Shown here in pieces: positions 62,987 to 64,000 of a stretch of DNA of 64,000 nt. The translations under genes and the position numbers were made by a program. Location of the stretch: contig NZ_CP051201.1 in assembly GCF_024181285.1 (NCBI RefSeq), positions 2,170,001 through 2,234,000 on the forward strand, written 5' to 3'. This stretch comes from Treponema sp. OMZ 790. GTDB taxonomy: Bacteria; Spirochaetota; Spirochaetia; Treponematales; Treponemataceae. Each line of letters opens with the position of its first letter. The stretch's first letter is position 1. The notes beneath the pieces were generated by a model, which ran no database searches, had not been told where the DNA came from, and saw nothing but the letters and a program-made list of their open reading frames with translations.

Positions 62987-63616
62987 ATGATATTACCCAA
63001 TTTTGTTGTGTTTGAAGGTATAGACGGTTCGGGAACGACGAGCCAGATGAGACTTTTAAAAGAAAGATTTGAAACGGAGGATAAGGGCTCCCTTGTTTCT
63101 TTTACGCAAGAGCCCACATCAGGCCCCATAGGAGCTTTGATCCGCTCGGCTCTTCAAGATTCATTGAAACTTGCTCCCGAAACCATGACCCGATTATTTG
63201 CCGCTGATAGATGCGAGCATATTTACGGTTTAAACGGTATTCTTGAATTGGTTAAAGCCGGGAAAGCCGTGTTTTCCGATAGGTATGTTTTTTCAAGTCT
63301 TGCTTACCAAACGGCAGCAGGAACCTCCGAACTTGCAAAACTTCAAAATGACGGCTTTCCCCTTCCCGAATTTTTATTTTTCTTTGACTTGCCCGTTGAT
63401 GTCTCTATGAGCCGGGTTATGGGCCGCAGTAACGTGCTCGAAATATATGAAGAAAAAACATTTCAGTACAAGGTTCAAGATGAATATAAAAAAATTATAG
63501 ATCAATACAGAGAAAAAGAGCCTAAAATGAACATAATCATGATAAATGCGGTTGAACAGATTGAAGAAATTCACGAGAAATTATGGAGTATTGTAAAAAA
63601 TCTGCCGAAAATATAA
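62987..63616 (+). CDS. tmk: Thymidylate kinase
   Basis: The protein has 209 residues. The family opening FVVFEGIDGSGTTSQ is present, but the P-loop lysine of the usual GxDGxGKT is threonine (Thr17). The DRY-type motif SDRYVFSSLAYQ, the acidic stretch FFFDLPVDVSM and the LID region near RVMGRS are recognisable. It phosphorylates dTMP to dTDP. I chose the ATG at 62987: the ATG at 62975 overlaps the -10 box. There is no SD. The next gene follows after three bases. Confidence 0.87.
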   Translation: MILPNFVVFEGIDGSGTTSQMRLLKERFETEDKGSLVSFTQEPTSGPIGALIRSALQDSLKLAPETMTRLFAADRCEHIYGLNGILELVKAGKAVFSDRYVFSSLAYQTAAGTSELAKLQNDGFPLPEFLFFFDLPVDVSMSRVMGRSNVLEIYEEKTFQYKVQDEYKKIIDQYREKEPKMNIIMINAVEQIEEIHEKLWSIVKNLPKI

Positions 63617-63619
63617 TCG

Positions 63620-64000
63620 ATGAAAAGGCGATTTTTCTTTTTTGCAATTTTATGTTTTTTTGTTTACTCTAATACGCAGGCTTTCTCTTACTTCGTAGAA
63701 TATAAGGAGCAATATTACAAGCTCTACCATATTCACTACGAACAGGAACCGGATGATATAGTCGAAAATATTTACTGGCTTGAACGGGCCATAAATGCCG
63801 ATTTTTGCAATCCTCTTCATGCTTTGGCGAAAATCACCACCAAAAAGGAATGGGAAAAATACCGCTATATGTTTATGATGCACCTTAACCTTAAAATGGT
63901 AGAACAACACCTGAGGCTGGGAAGCAAATTCGATAAACAAGTTGCCTATTTTTATAATTATCCGTGGAAAGAGCAAAATATCGAAAGCCTTTCTAAGGCT
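63620..64000 (+). CDS. Hypothetical exported protein, partial at window end
   Basis: An open frame from ATG 63620 runs off the window after 127 codons. It begins with a signal peptide or membrane anchor (MKRRFFFFAILCFFVYSNTQ), then YFVEYKEQYYKLYHIHYEQE, a helix-rich charged region (IYWLERAINADFCNPLHALA) and several aromatic residues. I do not recognise the family. It follows tmk by three bases, so it shares the tmk operon. No SD is visible, so it probably depends on coupling. Confidence 0.7.
   Translation, partial: MKRRFFFFAILCFFVYSNTQAFSYFVEYKEQYYKLYHIHYEQEPDDIVENIYWLERAINADFCNPLHALAKITTKKEWEKYRYMFMMHLNLKMVEQHLRLGSKFDKQVAYFYNYPWKEQNIESLSKA

Noticed and set aside
1-64000. CRISPR array, prophage or intact insertion sequence
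   Set aside because: No regularly spaced direct repeats, transposase or phage structural motifs were seen in any listed gene or gap.

Overview
The window looks like chromosomal DNA of an oral treponeme, Treponema denticola or a close relative. The signs are a P13-family spirochaetal porin, a PUR-domain protein of the Borrelia BpuR type, low G+C with A-rich homopolymers, and sensor proteins joined to diguanylate cyclase domains. It is mostly housekeeping sequence. I see no prophage, intact insertion sequence, rRNA operon or CRISPR array.

Layout. 1-900: the 3' scrap of a PIN-domain gene, then a P13 porin gene whose promoter contains a large palindrome. 898-4118: a minus-strand translation operon, rpsP-khpA-rimM-trmD-rplS, ending in a FliK-like gene. 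4140-7470: cobT, an orphan leaderless higA, a small membrane protein, an AT-rich gap, and a toxin-antitoxin pair whose GNAT toxin is split by a frameshift. 7481-11013: recA-scpA-scpB-rluB, with a hairpin-rich insertion in the recA leader. 11074-18952: membrane proteins, an Old Yellow Enzyme homologue, a PUR-domain protein, a phosphohexomutase, an MgtC homologue and tRNA-Leu(CAG). 19030-30221: mostly plus strand, with a SemiSWEET scrap, a radical SAM protein, an MFS carrier, a hydrolase, nth, pyk, a NYN-LOTUS protein, pgi, engB, a HutD homologue and an RluA-type synthase. 30234-32439: a second PIN scrap and recG. 32595-43242: two tandem giant pseudokinase-STAND-GGDEF proteins. 43243-50485: tRNA-Pro, tRNA-Asp, a C69 dipeptidase, a 7TM chemoreceptor, dnaX, a lipoprotein nuclease/phosphatase homologue and tRNA-Leu(CAA). 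50562-64000: a candidate small RNA, an M18 aminopeptidase, a rhodanese lipoprotein, the envelope operon tamB-bamA-skp followed by mutS, then tmk and a partial gene.

Three regulatory themes stand out. First, many genes (recG, dnaX, pgi, tmk, higA, nth and the radical SAM gene) have a -10 hexamer 5-8 bases before the start codon and no Shine-Dalgarno (SD) sequence, so they are probably transcribed without leaders. Second, A-homopolymers sit where slippage would matter: an A10 run in dnaX is followed at once by a TGA in the -1 frame, at the position expected for a gamma-type short product, and an A7 run splits the GNAT toxin. Third, a compact promoter-hairpin-terminator unit at 50562-50650 would make an RNA of about 55-60 nt whose hairpin loop displays CCUCCUU, the anti-SD sequence of 16S rRNA. 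This is the best candidate for something undescribed.

All functional calls rest on motifs read by eye. No database search or folding program was run.
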